NCBI RefSeq assembly: GCF_031844705.1
Contig: NZ_CP134609.1
Coordinates: forward strand, 2,790,001-2,854,000
Origin: Streptomyces sp. ITFR-16
GTDB taxonomy: Bacteria; Actinomycetota; Actinomycetes; Streptomycetales; Streptomycetaceae
Length of the DNA: 64,000 nucleotides
Direction of reading: 5' to 3'
Part shown: piece by piece, positions 63,370 through 64,000 of the stretch
Layout: each line of letters opens with the position of its first letter
Position numbering within the stretch: the stretch's first letter is position 1
Notes under the pieces: generated by a model
Told to the model about the DNA's origin: nothing
Seen by the model: the letters and a program-made list of their open reading frames with translations, nothing else
Database searches by the model: none
Position numbers and translations under genes: made by a program

Positions 63370-64000
63370 GTGAGCGAAGCCCGTTCCGGCACCAGCGCTC
63401 CGACAGTCCTGCGCATGATCCTCGGCCGTCGGCTGCAGGAGATGCGGCTCGGCGTCGGCGCCTCGCTGGAGGACGCGGCCAAGGCTCTGCGTGTGACGCC
63501 CCTGACGATCCGCCGTCTGGAGAAGGCCGAGGTCGCGCTGAAGCCGCTCTACGCGGAGAAGCTGCTGGAGACCTTCGGCGCGGACCGCCAGGAGATCGAC
63601 GAGTTCGTCGACCTGGCCGAGCAGGCCAACAAGCCCGGCTGGTGGCACTCGTATCGTGATGCCGTCCCCAGCTGGTTCACGGCCTACGTCAGCCTGGAAG
63701 CGGGCGCCCAGACGCTCCGCACGTACGAACCCCAGTACGTCACCGGGCTGCTGCAGACCCACGACTACGCGCACGCGACTCTGCGCGGCGGGCTGCCGAA
63801 CGGCAGCGAGGAGGATCTCGCACGCCGTGTGGAGCTGCGGATGCGCCGCCAGAGCCTGCTGGAGCGGGAGAACGCCCCCACGTTGTGGGTGGTCATGGAG
63901 GAAGCCGTACTGCACCGGGTGGTGGGCGGCCCTCATGTGATGAAGGAGCAGATCGAGCGGCTCCTGGACGTCTCCGAGCTCGTCCATGTCAGCCTCGACA
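63370..64000 (+). CDS. XRE-family regulator with DUF5753 (Scr1-type) domain, 3' truncated by window edge
   Basis: The frame is open to the end of the window (210 residues visible). An N-terminal helix-turn-helix (LGRRLQEMRLGVGASLEDAA, then TPLTIRRLEKAEV) is followed by the DUF5753 region with AYVSLEAGAQTLRTYEPQYV and TGLLQTHDYAHA. These are the hallmark of WhiJ/Scr1-like Streptomyces regulators, usually paired with a DUF397 protein gene that may lie beyond the window. GTG 63370 has AGGAGG 6-7 bases upstream. It is divergent from the HATPase gene. Confidence 0.92.
   Translation, partial: MSEARSGTSAPTVLRMILGRRLQEMRLGVGASLEDAAKALRVTPLTIRRLEKAEVALKPLYAEKLLETFGADRQEIDEFVDLAEQANKPGWWHSYRDAVPSWFTAYVSLEAGAQTLRTYEPQYVTGLLQTHDYAHATLRGGLPNGSEEDLARRVELRMRRQSLLERENAPTLWVVMEEAVLHRVVGGPHVMKEQIERLLDVSELVHVSLD

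Overview
The window is about 70 percent GC, with many GTG and TTG starts, strong third-position GC bias, Tat-type lipoproteins, an apparent bldK-type oligopeptide permease operon, a GH18 chitinase whose promoter carries a DasR-type operator, and clusters of HATPase, PP2C and XRE/DUF5753 regulators. Together these indicate a Streptomyces chromosome. No tRNA, rRNA, CRISPR array or transposase gene was seen.

Region 1 (1-22 kb) is dominated by peptide transport. A 5'-truncated prolyl-oligopeptidase-family peptidase (1-975) and a polytopic membrane protein come first. Three complete five-gene oligopeptide ABC transporters follow. Cluster 1 (2.3-8.2 kb, minus) and cluster 3 (14.9-20.8 kb, minus) have the order A-B-C-D-F and are close paralogues. 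They flank a plus-strand operon (8.7-14.8 kb) with the order permease, binding lipoprotein, permease, ATPase, ATPase, which is the order of bldKABCDE, needed for aerial development in S. coelicolor. In each operon a strong hairpin lies directly 3' of the binding-protein gene. A small secreted protein of unknown function follows.

Region 2 (22-32 kb) holds typA/bipA, a lipoprotein, an LpqW-like SBP_bac_5 lipoprotein, an 82-aa protein and a three-gene succinate dehydrogenase/fumarate reductase (anchor, flavoprotein, Fe-S subunit). A 171-bp MITE separates the 82-aa gene from the sdh genes.

Region 3 (31.8-43 kb) has an isochorismatase-fold hydrolase, a MarR-MFS operon, and a carbohydrate locus. 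That locus consists of a LacI regulator, an AXE1-type esterase, a sugar ABC importer (binding protein plus two permeases), a GH1 beta-glucosidase and a Tat-exported glycoamylase-like (PF10091) protein. LacI-type operators lie in front of both the regulator and the importer.

Region 4 (43-53 kb) has a TPM-domain membrane protein, PspA, a large PAS-GAF-PP2C-HATPase phosphatase, a stand-alone HATPase, a Nudix hydrolase, a 60-aa SPOR-like protein, an NCS1 permease with a Cys-rich tail and a GntR/UTRA regulator.

Region 5 (53-64 kb) has a secreted GH18 chitinase, a second MITE copy (169 of 171 bases identical, opposite orientation), a threonine-synthase-like enzyme, a secreted GH65 enzyme, a divergent EamA/MarR pair that looks leaderless on both sides, an NfeD-SPFH pair, a resolvase-like small protein, an HATPase and a 3'-truncated XRE/DUF5753 regulator.
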